Position numbers and translations under genes: made by a program. From Candidatus Gastranaerophilales bacterium (GTDB lineage Bacteria; Cyanobacteriota; Vampirovibrionia; Gastranaerophilales; Gastranaerophilaceae): a stretch of DNA of 64,000 bases. The stretch spans positions 62,001-126,000 of the forward strand of contig CALVBT010000004.1 in NCBI GenBank assembly GCA_944325885.1, read 5' to 3'. This document shows, one piece after another, positions 8,480-18,297 of this stretch; position 1 is the stretch's first letter, and every line of letters starts with the position of its first letter. The notes beneath the pieces are model-generated. The model was not told the DNA's origin and did not search any database. It saw only the letters and a program-made list of their open reading frames with translations.

Positions 8480-9551
8480 CAGATTCCAATAGTCCTTTCA
8501 AGTCCAGTACGGGTTTTAGCTTCAGCGCATATATGTCCGTATTTTCCGGAGCAATTTCTTTTAGCTTCACTGCATCTTTTTCTGTTGTGATAAGAGCCTG
8601 CGCTACGTATTTTTCTTTCAGTTTATAAAGTGTATCCAAATCTTCTTTTGTATAAATATGATGGTCGGGAAAATCCTGTGTGCCAACCACATCATACCCT
8701 CTTAAGAATTTGTAAAACTGCTCCGGCTGGCCTATTGCGCTAAAAGCAATTACCGCAGCAGAGTCCGAGAGCTTTTCATTTGTTTTGAGGTTATAAATTT
8801 CATCAGGAACCATCGAACAAACAAAGACCGGTATACTGTATTTTTTCCTTAAAAATCTTGCATAAGCTTTTGCTTTTTTGTCATTAAAGCTCTTGTTCAC
8901 AACAACAATTTTGTCCGCTCTTTTAATCGAAGACAAAGGCTCTCTAAGCGCACCCAGAGGAAGTATGCATCCGTTTGAGAATTTTTTTTCACTGTCCACA
9001 ACAAGGATATTCAAATCTCTTTGCAGTTTCAAATGCTGGAATCCGTCATCCAGAATCAATGCTGTGCAATTAAGATTTTCCTTTGCAAATTTTGCTGATT
9101 TTACTCTGCTGGAGCAAGTCAAAACAGCAGTATTTTTACAGTGTTTGGAAAGCCAGAAAGGCTCATCACCTGCTTCTATTGCCGTATGATTTATTGTTAG
9201 TCCGTCAGATATTACGTTTACATTTTTGTTGTTAAGTTTTCCGCCGTAACCTCTGGACAATATTGCAGGGAACCCGCCTTTTTTTGCCAGATAGTTCGCT
9301 ATTTCTGCAGTAATAGGAGTTTTACCCGTTCCGCCGGTTGTTATATTCCCGACAGAAATTGTGTACAAAGGCGATTTGTAAGATTTTAGAATACGTTTTT
9401 TATACAAAAAATTTCTTGTCTTTGCTACTGCCCAGTAAACTGCCGAAGGCAGACCCAGCACAGTGTAAAGTACACCGGCAGTGATTTTTTCTACCGGTGT
9501 AAATTCTTTTTTATAATGAAAATCTGTTAAAAGTACTTTTAGGTCTTTCAT
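8469..9551 (-). CDS. lpxK: Tetraacyldisaccharide 4'-kinase (lipid A kinase)
   Basis: A 360-residue membrane-associated P-loop kinase that adds the 4'-phosphate to the lipid A disaccharide. The N-terminal hydrophobic segment (about residues 25-45) would be the membrane anchor. The Walker A region GNITTGGTGKTP follows, and ILDDGFQHL is the conserved DDGxQ motif. The length is as expected. The start codon has no clear Shine-Dalgarno, and a GC-rich hairpin separates it from mlaD upstream. It overlaps the downstream glycosyltransferase by 11 nt. Its presence indicates an LPS-bearing outer membrane. Confidence 0.95.
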   Translation of the reverse strand: MKDLKVLLTDFHYKKEFTPVEKITAGVLYTVLGLPSAVYWAVAKTRNFLYKKRILKSYKSPLYTISVGNITTGGTGKTPITAEIANYLAKKGGFPAILSRGYGGKLNNKNVNVISDGLTINHTAIEAGDEPFWLSKHCKNTAVLTCSSRVKSAKFAKENLNCTALILDDGFQHLKLQRDLNILVVDSEKKFSNGCILPLGALREPLSSIKRADKIVVVNKSFNDKKAKAYARFLRKKYSIPVFVCSMVPDEIYNLKTNEKLSDSAAVIAFSAIGQPEQFYKFLRGYDVVGTQDFPDHHIYTKEDLDTLYKLKEKYVAQALITTEKDAVKLKEIAPENTDIYALKLKPVLDLKGLLESDEQ

Positions 9552-9564
9552 ATTTTTATATCAA

Positions 9565-9597
9565 GGGCCGGCGTTGTGTTTTACCGGCCTTTTATTT
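9565..9597 (-). repeat. GC-rich hairpin between mlaD and lpxK
   Basis: A perfect 6-bp inverted repeat (GGCCGG / CCGGCC, with a G-T pair extending it) encloses 12 nt in the 46-nt gap. Only a weak T run follows on the minus strand, so it could be an attenuator or an mRNA processing structure rather than a full terminator. Confidence 0.6.
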
Positions 9598-10962
9598 TTA
9601 GAACATTAATCTGAACAGAAGGAATCGTTTGTTCAATTTTTCCGAGAACTTGCGAAGGTTCTTAGAAGTTTCTGCAACGTTATTTATTGTATCATTCAAT
9701 TCCTCTTTTTTGTCTGTTGTCAGACCGTTGACTGTTTCCAGCGTACAGGACAGGTCATCCAGTGCTTTATTGAATTTTGTAACTGTTGTGTTAATCTGTG
9801 CCTTGAGCGCAGGATCTTTTGTCATTGTATTTACGTATTGAGAAATTTCTGAAATATTTTTACTTGCAACTTCAAGATTTTCCAGAGTTTGTTTTGTCTT
9901 TGGATCTTCCAGTACTGTGTTGAGATTCTTAGACAATCTGTCTATAGATTTTGTTGTGGACATAAGGGTTTCTTTAAATTCTTTGTCCCCGATAATAGCA
10001 TTTATATTATCAGTCAATACAACAACCTTGGCAGAAACTTCGTCTGTAGTATCCATCAATCTGTCAAGATCCTGTTTTGTTGAATCTATAAGTATCTGTG
10101 TTTTATCCAGAGTGGTATTAGCTTTTACAGTCAAGATGTCAACATTGCCGACGATTTTTTTGAGGTCTGCAATCACATCATCAGAAAGTATTGCGCTCAG
10201 TTTTTCATTTGTTTCAGCAAGCGAAGCTGCTGCTCTGTATTGCAAATCCATAAAGTCAGAAAGTCTTATAGGCTCTATGACGGTAAACTTGGAAGTGCTT
10301 TGAGGATATGCAAATTCCATTTTTGTATACGGTTTTATGCTGAGATAATGTTTTTTGTTTTCTGTTTTGATTTTACCCTGCATTCTATCCGGCAGCTGCA
10401 GCCCCGGCAAAGTTACAATATAACAAACTTTGTATGCAGAAGGTGTTTTTATCTCTTCTTGAATATTTATAGGGAGTGTTTTTGTTTCAATAATTTCTAT
10501 TTTTTTAACCTTACCTATATCGTAAGGTTTGTTGCTCAAAATCATCTGTACATTATCATTTGCATGCAGCACAAGTGATTTTTTGTTTATCGGAAGATAA
10601 ATTGTTCTCAATTTTGGCGGTGTAATTTCAAGAAACTGTTCGCCGATGATACCGGACTGCTGTATAGAAATTGTGGAAGCATCCGGAATATTTATATCAG
10701 GTTCTGTGATAACAAATTTTATTCGAACATAAGGGTCTTCAGGATTTGAGAGCTGTGGCGTAATTTCTTCTATCTGCCCGATTCTAAAACCCATCAGCTG
10801 TACTGCAGAGCCGGCTCTTATGCCGTTTACGTCTTTAAAATCAACAAAAAGTCTTTCTCCTGTAGACAACGCTCTGCCTTTTATCCACAGAATGGAGAAG
10901 ATTAGTATAATCAATGCCGTGAGGGTCAATATTCCGACTTTAAATGATGATGAAAAACGCAT
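9598..10962 (-). CDS. mlaD: MlaD/MCE-family lipid transport protein
   Basis: A 454-residue substrate-binding component of an Mla-type ABC lipid transporter. One N-terminal transmembrane helix (about residues 9-27) is followed by an MCE domain that begins with VDFKDVNGIRAGSAVQLMGFRIGQI. The remaining C-terminal region is Lys/Thr/Asn-rich and predicted helical (repeated TxxxLxxTKxxL-like pattern), far longer than the E. coli MlaD of about 180 residues, and resembles the long MCE proteins of cyanobacteria and chloroplasts (TGD2). A GGAAG Shine-Dalgarno lies 8 nt before the ATG. It follows mlaF after an 85-nt gap. Confidence 0.9.
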   Translation of the reverse strand: MRFSSSFKVGILTLTALIILIFSILWIKGRALSTGERLFVDFKDVNGIRAGSAVQLMGFRIGQIEEITPQLSNPEDPYVRIKFVITEPDINIPDASTISIQQSGIIGEQFLEITPPKLRTIYLPINKKSLVLHANDNVQMILSNKPYDIGKVKKIEIIETKTLPINIQEEIKTPSAYKVCYIVTLPGLQLPDRMQGKIKTENKKHYLSIKPYTKMEFAYPQSTSKFTVIEPIRLSDFMDLQYRAAASLAETNEKLSAILSDDVIADLKKIVGNVDILTVKANTTLDKTQILIDSTKQDLDRLMDTTDEVSAKVVVLTDNINAIIGDKEFKETLMSTTKSIDRLSKNLNTVLEDPKTKQTLENLEVASKNISEISQYVNTMTKDPALKAQINTTVTKFNKALDDLSCTLETVNGLTTDKKEELNDTINNVAETSKNLRKFSEKLNKRFLLFRLMF

Positions 10963-11047
10963 TTTATTTCTTCCAATTCTTTTGTTAGTATACCGTGAAA
11001 TAAGGATTTTATTTTTTTAATTTATATAGTGACGACAGTGATTTTTG

Positions 11048-11785
11048 CTAATTACCTTCCGTATTCGTGCCTGCCACCTGCATAGGCCCTTCTATTCGGG
11101 CGTTTATAAATTGTTTTGTGTATTCATTGCCGTTGTGTATCATATCATCAGGCGTACCCGAGTATACGATTTTTTTATTATATAACATAATAACTTTGTC
11201 AGCACACCTTTGAATGGTGGATAATTGGTGCGTTACAATAACAGAAGCAGGATTGAATTCATCTCTCAGTCTGACTATGTAATCTTCAATCATTGTAGAA
11301 GAAACAGGGTCAAGACCGGCCGTCGGCTCGTCATAGAGGATGGTTTTCGGGTCGGTAACTATTGCTCTCGCAAAACTTACACGTTTTTGCATACCGCCGG
11401 AGAGTTCGTGAGGCATTTTGTCCTCTATCCCTTCCAGACCTACGAGTTTTAGCTTTTGTGCGACTATTTCTCTCAACTGTTTTTCTGTATATTTATTTTT
11501 AAATTCTTTTCTTTCTTTTAGTGCAAAAGCTATATTTTCAAAAACATCAAGAGAATCAAACAACGCAGAATACTGAAAAACCATAGCTATATCACCCGGA
11601 GAAACAACAATCTCTCCGCTGTCGGGTTTTGTCAATTCGCAGATAAGTTTCAGGATTGTACTTTTGCCTGCACCGCTCAAGCCCACAACAGCCAGAATCT
11701 CTCCGTCTTCGACTTTGAAGGATACATCCTCAAGAACTGTCTTGCCTTTAAATGATTTTTTCAGATTTTTAACTTCTATGCTCAT
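11048..11785 (-). CDS. mlaF: ABC transporter ATPase of the Mla system
   Basis: A 245-residue ATPase that powers lipid transport with the MlaE permease and the MCE protein. Walker A is GLSGAGKST (about residues 34-42), the signature motif is LSGGMQKR and Walker B is ILYDEPTAGLD. The LSGGMQ plus EPTAGLDPVSS combination is characteristic of MlaF. A GAGG Shine-Dalgarno precedes the ATG. It lies 12 nt downstream of mlaE, in the order mlaE-mlaF-mlaD. Confidence 0.95.
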   Translation of the reverse strand: MSIEVKNLKKSFKGKTVLEDVSFKVEDGEILAVVGLSGAGKSTILKLICELTKPDSGEIVVSPGDIAMVFQYSALFDSLDVFENIAFALKERKEFKNKYTEKQLREIVAQKLKLVGLEGIEDKMPHELSGGMQKRVSFARAIVTDPKTILYDEPTAGLDPVSSTMIEDYIVRLRDEFNPASVIVTHQLSTIQRCADKVIMLYNKKIVYSGTPDDMIHNGNEYTKQFINARIEGPMQVAGTNTEGN

Positions 11786-11797
11786 TTATTAAATCCT

Positions 11798-12625
11798 CTA
11801 GAAAAAGAATATGGTTGCAAAAATATAGTCAATTATACAAATGGCTACGAAAGACCACACAACCGCTTTTGTTGTAGAAATACCAACACCTTTGGCACCG
11901 CCGTATGCAAGATATCCGCAGGTGCAGCTTATCAGAGCAATCGCAGCCCCGAAGCATGCAGACTTGCCCAGAGCGACACTGATATCTTTAATATAAAGCC
12001 CCTGCCACAGAGAGCTGATGTAATTAAGTTTGCTCACATGCGCACTCAAATATGCAGCAATACCGCCGCACAAAAGGCCGAAGGTCGATGCCAGCACAAC
12101 AACAAAAGGCATCATCACAAAACCCGCAAGCACTCTGGGTACAAACAAATATTCGATAGGGTTGACCTTTAAAACTTTCAGCGCATCAACCTGCTCTGTT
12201 ACCCTCATTGTAGCTATTTCTGACGCATAGGAAGAACCTATCATAGAAATTATGGCAAAACCCGCCATAATAGCCCCCATCTCACGGGTCATAACCACGC
12301 CCATGAGCATGCCAACATATTTTTCGCCGCCCTGCTTTACCATTTCCGGTGCGACCTGCATAGACACAATGACAGAAACCATCCCGACAATTGTCAGCGT
12401 AATAGGCAGAGAATCCACGGCAAAGCGGGAACACTGTTCAATAAAAAGTTTCCAGTTCATTTCTCTTTTTATCAGGTCATGCACAATCAATCTAAAAACC
12501 TGACATGCCCGTATTCCCATTTCGCCAAGTGTTTCAAAAAAATCCTGAGCCTGTTCAAGGAGCATTTTTGCCAGATTGTAGGTGGCAGTTTGTTTTATTA
12601 AAGCTATAGCTTTTGAATAATCCAT
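11798..12625 (-). CDS. mlaE: MlaE-family permease
   Basis: A 275-residue integral inner-membrane protein, the permease of the Mla/MCE lipid transporter. The central hallmark region is GMVSVIVSMQVAPEMVKQGGEKYVGMLMGVVMTREMGAIMAGF, recognisable by its TREMGAI stretch, with several hydrophobic helices to the C-terminus. It is the first gene of a minus-strand operon mlaE-mlaF-mlaD-lpxK-glycosyltransferase. There is no Shine-Dalgarno; an extended -10 box ends 7 nt before the ATG, so the transcript may be leaderless. Confidence 0.93.
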   Translation of the reverse strand: MDYSKAIALIKQTATYNLAKMLLEQAQDFFETLGEMGIRACQVFRLIVHDLIKREMNWKLFIEQCSRFAVDSLPITLTIVGMVSVIVSMQVAPEMVKQGGEKYVGMLMGVVMTREMGAIMAGFAIISMIGSSYASEIATMRVTEQVDALKVLKVNPIEYLFVPRVLAGFVMMPFVVVLASTFGLLCGGIAAYLSAHVSKLNYISSLWQGLYIKDISVALGKSACFGAAIALISCTCGYLAYGGAKGVGISTTKAVVWSFVAICIIDYIFATIFFF

Positions 12626-12632
12626 GTGAATA

Positions 12633-12641
12633 ATTGTATCA
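12633..12641 (-). promoter_or_regulatory. Extended -10 box directly upstream of mlaE
   Basis: On the minus strand TGA-TACAAT (extended -10) ends 7 nt before the mlaE ATG, which would put the transcription start at or next to the start codon. Confidence 0.5.
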
Positions 12642-12752
12642 AATATTTTAATAAATTAAATACTGTTAATGGTTTGGATTTGATAGTATAATAATTTTAC
12701 ATTTGAAAAAGATGTATAAAGAAAGATGTTTTAAGAAGGACGAGGAAGTTAT

Positions 12753-14033
12753 ATGAAAATTTACATCGAAGACATTGCAAAATACGAAGGACAAACCATT
12801 ACCCTGCAGGCATGGTTATACAACAAACGCTCCAGCGGTAAACTTCATTTTTTACAGCTCAGAGACGGCACAGGAGAGATTCAGGCTGTAGTTTTTAAAG
12901 GCAATGTTTCCGATGAAGTTTTTGCTCTTTCTGACAAAATCACACAGGAATCCAGCATAGAAGTAACAGGCACAGTAAAAAAACACGACCGTTCACGCAT
13001 CGGATACGAAATTGATGCCACAGATGTAAAAGTAATCGGCGAATCTGTTGATTACCCTATCACACCAAAAGAACACGGCACACACTTTTTGATGGAACAC
13101 CGCCACTTGTGGCTGCGTTCTTTAAGACAAAAAGCAATTTTAAGAATCCGCCACAGAATCATCAAATCTGTACGTGATTTCTTTGACAACAAAGGTTTTA
13201 CACTGGTAGATGCGCCTATTTTTACGCCGAATGCCTGTGAAGGTACAACAAACCTGTTTAAAGTTGATTACTTTGACCAGAATGCTTACCTCACACAAAG
13301 CGGCCAGCTGTATATGGAAGCAGCAGCAATGGCTGTTGGCAAGGCATATTGTTTCGGCCCTACTTTCCGTGCTGAAAAATCAAAAACAAGACGCCACTTA
13401 ACAGAGTTCTGGATGGTAGAACCTGAGGTTGCCTTCTTTGATATTTATGACGATATGGATCTTGCGGAAGAATTTGTTGAATACATTGTACAGGAAGTTG
13501 TAAAACACAACAGAGCAGACCTGGAAGTTCTTGAAAGAGATATTTCAAAACTCGAAAATATCAAACGTCCGTTCCCGAGAATTTCTTATGACGAAGCAAT
13601 TGAAATTCTCCACAAAAAAGGCAACGATACAGAATGGGGTGCAGATTTCGGCGGTGATGAAGAAACTCTTATCTCCGAAGAATTTGACAAACCTGTTATG
13701 ATTCACCACTATCCAATGGCTATCAAAGCATTCTATATGAAACAGGAAGGCGACAAAGCAGCCTGCGTTGATATGATTGCGCCGGAAGGCTACGGCGAAA
13801 TCATCGGCGGCGGACAGCGTGAAGAAGATATCGATAAACTCAAGGCAAAAATAAAAGAACAGGGCTTGCCGGAAGAAGTCTTTAACTGGTATCTCGATGT
13901 AAGAAGATACGGCAGCTGCAAACATGCCGGCTTTGGACTCGGTATTGAAAGAACCGTTGCGTGGATATGCGGTTTGCACCACGTTAGAGAAACTATCCCG
14001 TTCCCGAGATTGATGGACAGATTAACTCCTTAA
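12753..14033 (+). CDS. asnS: Asparaginyl-tRNA synthetase
   Basis: A 426-residue class IIb synthetase that charges tRNA-Asn with asparagine. An N-terminal OB-fold ([20 protein letters not shown]) is followed by the class II core, including [19 protein letters not shown] (motif 2 region) and [15 protein letters not shown] (motif 3). The length and sequence pattern match the about 430-residue AsnRS of Bacillus closely, including the PITPKEHG segment. A strong GAGGAA Shine-Dalgarno lies 6 nt upstream, and a TATAAT box is at 12687-12692. A terminator follows the gene, so it is transcribed alone. Its start diverges from mlaE. Confidence 0.96.
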   Translation: MKIYIEDIAKYEGQTITLQAWLYNKRSSGKLHFLQLRDGTGEIQAVVFKGNVSDEVFALSDKITQESSIEVTGTVKKHDRSRIGYEIDATDVKVIGESVDYPITPKEHGTHFLMEHRHLWLRSLRQKAILRIRHRIIKSVRDFFDNKGFTLVDAPIFTPNACEGTTNLFKVDYFDQNAYLTQSGQLYMEAAAMAVGKAYCFGPTFRAEKSKTRRHLTEFWMVEPEVAFFDIYDDMDLAEEFVEYIVQEVVKHNRADLEVLERDISKLENIKRPFPRISYDEAIEILHKKGNDTEWGADFGGDEETLISEEFDKPVMIHHYPMAIKAFYMKQEGDKAACVDMIAPEGYGEIIGGGQREEDIDKLKAKIKEQGLPEEVFNWYLDVRRYGSCKHAGFGLGIERTVAWICGLHHVRETIPFPRLMDRLTP

Positions 14034-14061
14034 GATTGTAAATTTAACTTAATAAAATAAC

Positions 14062-14105
14062 AAAAATATTAATGCACGGCTTTTGTCCATGCATTAATAT
14101 TTTTT
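14062..14105 (+). terminator. Intrinsic terminator after asnS
   Basis: A long inverted repeat (AAATATTAATGCA / TGCATTAATATTT) with a 13-nt loop ends in a T tract. Confidence 0.85.
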
Positions 14106-14132
14106 ATCCGCATACATAACAAAGGAAATTAG

Positions 14133-14570
14133 ATGAGAATTTTAAAAGTATTAAACAAACCGACCAGAATAAATATCACACAAAATGTCGTAAAAAATTG
14201 CCGTGACAAATACGGCGATGATTGGACAGGGCTGATACTGGAATCCATACGCAGTGTAGAAAATGACTATCCGGCACAAAAACCCGAGCAAAAATTTGTG
14301 AAAAAACTTATTAATAGACTTCGACCAAAAAAAGAATTTACAATTGATGTAATTTCAAATGAAAACAGAGATTTTTTTGTTACCTCAAACTTAAAAATAG
14401 GAGATTACAAATTCCAGAGCAAAAAAGTCCCCTTCAATATACTAGAAACTCTTGATACTCTAAAAAATTTCCGTGCAAAAATACAAGAAACAAGAAACGA
14501 TATTCTCGCACAAATCACAGGTTTTAACCAGTTGAGAAAAAGCAAAGACAAAAATATGCTGTTAAAATAA
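14133..14570 (+). CDS. Hypothetical 145-residue soluble protein
   Basis: I do not recognise this protein. It is Lys/Asn-rich, has no membrane segment or signal peptide, and appears to have an N-terminal helical half (NVVKNCRDKYGDDWTGLILESI), a middle part with beta-like strands (EFTIDVISNENRDFFVTSNLKIG) and a C-terminal helix. An AGGA Shine-Dalgarno lies just upstream of the ATG. It sits alone between the asnS terminator and the ROK kinase promoter region. It is likely real because of its codon pattern and ribosome site, but no function can be assigned. Confidence 0.65.
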   Translation: MRILKVLNKPTRINITQNVVKNCRDKYGDDWTGLILESIRSVENDYPAQKPEQKFVKKLINRLRPKKEFTIDVISNENRDFFVTSNLKIGDYKFQSKKVPFNILETLDTLKNFRAKIQETRNDILAQITGFNQLRKSKDKNMLLK

Positions 14571-14638
14571 CCACATTTTGTACGCTCGTGATATTATAAA
14601 TATTACATAAGAATTGAGAATTAGACGGGGAAGAAAAC

Positions 14639-15598
14639 ATGTTTGAAAAATTCAGAATAGGTGTAGACATAGGCGGAACTAACGTAAAAATTGCTCTTGT
14701 GGACAAAAACGGTGAAATTTCTCACCCAAAAACCGTTCCAACACGTGCAGAAATGGGCTATGAATACACTATCGGAAATATTACACAATGCATAAAAGAC
14801 GTACTGGCAGAAGCAAACCTCTCTACCGGCGACATTGAAGGCATTGGCTTTGGTTTCCCCGGACAGATAGATTGCGACAACGGTATTGTCAGAATTTTGC
14901 CTAACATACCGGGATGGATTGATGTACCTATTGCCGAAATCATGCAAAAAGAATTTAATGTACCGGTAAAAGTGGACAACGATGTACGCTGCATGGCTCT
15001 TGCAGAATTGAATTACGGAGCAGGCGCAGGCTGCAAAAACCTTATCTGTATCACAGTCGGCACAGGTATCGGCTCAGGTCTGGTTATCAACGGCAAACTC
15101 GTCAGAGGCGCAAGCAACGCAGCCGGCGAAATCGGACATATCAAAATGGAAATGCACAACGGGTTGCTCTGCGGATGCGGTGATACAGGCTGTTTTGAGG
15201 CTTACGTATCAGGGCCTTCCATTGTTGCTATGGCAAAAGAATACGTAAAAGGCGGCAAAAGCGCAAAATTTAGAGAAATCGCAGGCTCAACTTCTGCAAT
15301 CACACCGGCGATTGTTTGTCAGGCAGCACAGGAAGGCGATGTTGTAGCCAAAAAGATTTTTGAAAGAATGGGCGAATACCTCGGCATCGGCCTTTCGAGC
15401 GTGGTTAACCTTTTGAATCCGGAAAGAATTGTGATAGGCGGCGGTGTAGCTGACGCAGGCGATATATTGTTTGAGCCTTTAAAAGCTACTCTCAAACACC
15501 GTGCAATGCCTATTCAAGGAGCTGCCGTTGAGGTTGTTCCCGCACAGCTTGGCAACACAGCAGGCCTTATCGGAGCAAGCCTTTTAATAGACAATTAG
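14639..15598 (+). CDS. ROK-family sugar kinase (glucokinase-like)
   Basis: A 319-residue ROK kinase. It begins with the phosphate-1 ATP-binding motif GVDIGGTNVKIALVD and has a second glycine-rich stretch TVGTGIGSGLVING. The ROK zinc motif appears as GHIKMEMHNGLLCGCGDTGC, giving the CGCGxxGC ligands. Glucokinases of this group make glucose 6-phosphate; other ROK sugars cannot be excluded. A GGGG-type Shine-Dalgarno precedes the ATG. holA starts 12 nt after it and may be translationally coupled. Confidence 0.9.
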   Translation: MFEKFRIGVDIGGTNVKIALVDKNGEISHPKTVPTRAEMGYEYTIGNITQCIKDVLAEANLSTGDIEGIGFGFPGQIDCDNGIVRILPNIPGWIDVPIAEIMQKEFNVPVKVDNDVRCMALAELNYGAGAGCKNLICITVGTGIGSGLVINGKLVRGASNAAGEIGHIKMEMHNGLLCGCGDTGCFEAYVSGPSIVAMAKEYVKGGKSAKFREIAGSTSAITPAIVCQAAQEGDVVAKKIFERMGEYLGIGLSSVVNLLNPERIVIGGGVADAGDILFEPLKATLKHRAMPIQGAAVEVVPAQLGNTAGLIGASLLIDN

Positions 15599-15609
15599 GC
15601 GTATTAATT

Positions 15610-16581
15610 ATGCTCTATTTTTTGTACGGACAGGAAGATTTCAATATCGAACAGGAACTCCGGACTTTAAAATCAAAAGTCGTGGATAAGGCTTTTTTGT
15701 CCACAAATTATAGAGTGTATGACAATCCTGATTTTCAACAGCTTGAGGACATTCTTCGCACGCCGTCATTGATGTTCGGCAATGTGTTGTGTGTTGTGAA
15801 TTGCGATAGGTATTTCTTTGACGGAAAAGGCAAAATCAACTTTGATGACAAAGAACTTAAAGTCATAGAAGACCTGTTCCAATCCATGCCGGAAAGCCTG
15901 TATGTTGTGTTTGTGTGCAAAATAGAACGTGGAAGCACAAAAAAAATAGATACAAGAAGAAAACTCTATAAAATACTTTCAAAATACGCTTCCGTTACAG
16001 AGTTTGCAGAGTACAAACCCTATCAAAAAGAACTTGCCGTCTGGATACAAAAACAGGTAAAGAAAAAAGACATGATAATGTCTTCTGACGTTGTACAGTT
16101 TTTGATAGAAAGGCTCGGCACAAATCTAAGGGTAATAGATAACGAACTTGAAAAACTCAAGCTGGCAATTTATCCTGACAAAAATGTAAAAAAAGAACAC
16201 ATAAAAAATGTCTGTACATCAACAGAAGACATTTTTTTACTCTCGGATTACATTCTGAAAGGAGAAAAAGACAAAGCACTTCTGGAATTCAAAAAACTCT
16301 GTACAAACAAACATTATCTTGAAATTCTTGCTGTTTTGCAGACAAGTTTTACAAGACTGGCGCAGATGAAAGTGGATTCCGTGGACAAAAGTTCTTTTGA
16401 AATTGCAGCAAAAACACATCTGCCGGAATTCATTGTAAAAAAACAGCTGGAAAAACTCCGCACTGTTCCTATGGACAGACTGATAAAAATAAGACACAAC
16501 CTCCTCGAGGCGGAATACAGAGTAAAAACGGGCGAAATGGCTTTTTATGAACTGCCTGTAGAGCTGGCATTGTTAAATTAA
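15610..16581 (+). CDS. holA: DNA polymerase III delta subunit
   Basis: A 323-residue clamp-loader delta subunit. The family start is visible (MLYFLYGQEDFNIEQEL), followed by the usual AAA-like and helical domains without a working P-loop, and by the C-terminal collar region (HYLEILAVLQTSFTRLAQMK). The motif around SDVVQFLIERLGTNLRVIDNELEKL is typical of HolA. It lies between the ROK kinase and the delta'-like gene on the same strand, making a holA-holB pair 45 nt apart. Confidence 0.9.
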   Translation: MLYFLYGQEDFNIEQELRTLKSKVVDKAFLSTNYRVYDNPDFQQLEDILRTPSLMFGNVLCVVNCDRYFFDGKGKINFDDKELKVIEDLFQSMPESLYVVFVCKIERGSTKKIDTRRKLYKILSKYASVTEFAEYKPYQKELAVWIQKQVKKKDMIMSSDVVQFLIERLGTNLRVIDNELEKLKLAIYPDKNVKKEHIKNVCTSTEDIFLLSDYILKGEKDKALLEFKKLCTNKHYLEILAVLQTSFTRLAQMKVDSVDKSSFEIAAKTHLPEFIVKKQLEKLRTVPMDRLIKIRHNLLEAEYRVKTGEMAFYELPVELALLN

Positions 16582-16626
16582 ACAGTTTGAAAAATACCTG
16601 CAAGAATATTTAAAACAAAGGGAAAC

Positions 16627-17604
16627 ATGTTTCATCCGATATTAAAAAGAAAATTTGAATATTTCACAAACTATTTTGACGCTGCACTAAAAAGCGAACA
16701 AACAGGCAGAAGAAATTTTGCCCAGTCAATAGTTTTGTACGGACAAGACAGCATTGCACAGTACTATCTGGCAACAGAAATTGCAAGACAGCTAAACTGC
16801 CAAAAAGACGGTGCCTATGACTGTGACTGCATAAATTGCAACTGGATAAGAAACAACCAGCATCCGGCTGTTTTGACTATTTCAAAAAACGATAACAAAC
16901 CCTCTGATGATACCTCAAGCAAGGTAATATCTATCAAACAAACTCTTGCTATTAACAGCAGCCTTGTGAACACATCAGACTATTACAGGGTGTTTATCTT
17001 CTGTGATTCTGAACTGGAACCGCCATCAGAAGCACAACAAAAACATCTGTCAGAATTTGAAGGACTGCGTTTTAAATTTCCGCAGGAAAACTGGCTGCCT
17101 TTGCCTCTAAATAGAGATGTTTTGATAGAAGCTTCTGCAAATTCGCTCTTGAAATCAATAGAAGAACCTCCTGAACGCACATTATTTTTGTTTTTGACAG
17201 AGGACAAAGAAGATATTATAGAAACAATAATCTCCCGTTCGCAGTGTTTTTATGTACCTCCTGCATCCTCTTATAACAATGCGGGGTGTGATTGTGAATT
17301 TTTAAACAGCATTTTTGCGGATTATCCTGCAATAAAAAAAGTAAATGTCTTCAACCTTGTAGAACAGCTGGAGTCCGTTATGCAGGAAAAAGGCCTGAAA
17401 TTGGAGCAGGTTCTTGATTGTATGGAGTTTTATCTTGTTGAGATGATAAAAAGAAACATCAATACAGGCAGTGCAGGCAGCAAGGTTTTGATTCAAAAAA
17501 TCAAACAGGATATGCTAAAACTGCAGCATGCAAAAAAACAGGCCCAAGCTTATATAAAACCGCAGCTCGTGCTGGGTGATTTGTTGTTTTCGTTTACTGA
17601 ATAA
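16627..17604 (+). CDS. holB: DNA polymerase III delta'-type clamp loader subunit
   Basis: A 325-residue AAA+ protein similar to delta'. The nucleotide loop is degenerate (LYGQDSIAQYYLA instead of a GxxxxGKS P-loop), as known for delta'. A zinc module follows with Cys residues in CDCINCNWI after an upstream Cys, and SLLKSIEEPPERTLFLFLTE plus IISRSQCF correspond to the Walker B-adjacent and sensor/SRC regions. An AAGGGAAA Shine-Dalgarno precedes the ATG. Together with the upstream holA it would complete the sliding-clamp loader with DnaX encoded elsewhere. Confidence 0.88.
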   Translation: MFHPILKRKFEYFTNYFDAALKSEQTGRRNFAQSIVLYGQDSIAQYYLATEIARQLNCQKDGAYDCDCINCNWIRNNQHPAVLTISKNDNKPSDDTSSKVISIKQTLAINSSLVNTSDYYRVFIFCDSELEPPSEAQQKHLSEFEGLRFKFPQENWLPLPLNRDVLIEASANSLLKSIEEPPERTLFLFLTEDKEDIIETIISRSQCFYVPPASSYNNAGCDCEFLNSIFADYPAIKKVNVFNLVEQLESVMQEKGLKLEQVLDCMEFYLVEMIKRNINTGSAGSKVLIQKIKQDMLKLQHAKKQAQAYIKPQLVLGDLLFSFTE

Positions 17605-17633
17605 ATAAAAAACCGGATATAATGTCCGGTTAA
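17604..17633 (-). terminator. Terminator between convergent holB and the 175-residue gene
   Basis: AACCGGA / TCCGGTT forms a 7-bp stem. The strong T run is on the minus strand side, so it mainly serves the minus-strand gene; on the plus strand it has only a weak T-rich tail. Confidence 0.75.
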
Positions 17634-17692
17634 TAATCAAGCAATAATTAGTATTTACACTGGGGAATGAGTATATGGTTTATAATAGTTTA

Positions 17693-18220
17693 TTAAGCAA
17701 AGATGTTGATAACTTTTTCTTCGTGCTGTCTTTCTTTGCCTTTGTTTTCATTCATTGAGAAGAAAGAGAAAGGATTTGAACCTCTTTTGTCTTTATCAAG
17801 ATTTTTAGAATTTGACAATTCGATTGTTCCGGGGAGATTGAAGATATTTTTAACTTCAGATTTTTCGCCTTCTGCAACAGGAGCAATCAATTTGCCTTCA
17901 ACATTTTTTTGAACTTTTTCTGTATTCATAGCAGCCATTGTGTTGAGGTATTGAACATTTGCTATGAAATTCTGGTTTAAGTTGATATCAAGACCTGCAT
18001 TTCTTACTGCAACAAACTTTGCAGTGTCCATATTTGTTCTCTGGCTGTATAAATCGATACCTACTTCAGGTCTTCTGAATTTTGATAAATCTACAACATT
18101 TGTATCAAAAGAAGCTGCTTTGCTTTCTGCTTTTGTAAAAATTTGTTTTGCAACTTCGTTGATTGCTGAAGTGTCGATGTAATTTCTATTGTTGTTTATT
18201 GCTGTAAGACCAAGACTCAT
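17693..18220 (-). CDS. Hypothetical protein, 175 residues
   Basis: I do not recognise this protein. I prefer the second ATG (18220) because an AAGGGG Shine-Dalgarno lies 10 nt upstream of it, whereas it lies only 1 nt from the first ATG at 18229. The sequence is Asn/Lys/Asp-rich with no membrane segment; the middle (NAGLDINLNQNFIANVQYLNTMAAMNTEKVQ) looks helical and the C-terminus is highly charged. It is followed by a strong terminator and is divergent from ftsH. It resembles the small, lineage-restricted proteins elsewhere in this window in composition only. Confidence 0.65.
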   Translation of the reverse strand: MSLGLTAINNNRNYIDTSAINEVAKQIFTKAESKAASFDTNVVDLSKFRRPEVGIDLYSQRTNMDTAKFVAVRNAGLDINLNQNFIANVQYLNTMAAMNTEKVQKNVEGKLIAPVAEGEKSEVKNIFNLPGTIELSNSKNLDKDKRGSNPFSFFSMNENKGKERQHEEKVINIFA

Positions 18221-18297
18221 TTTTGCCATACCCCTTATTGCTTGTACTTTTTATATCGGTATAGTTTTGTGGAATCTTTAGTTTTTTTAGTTTATAA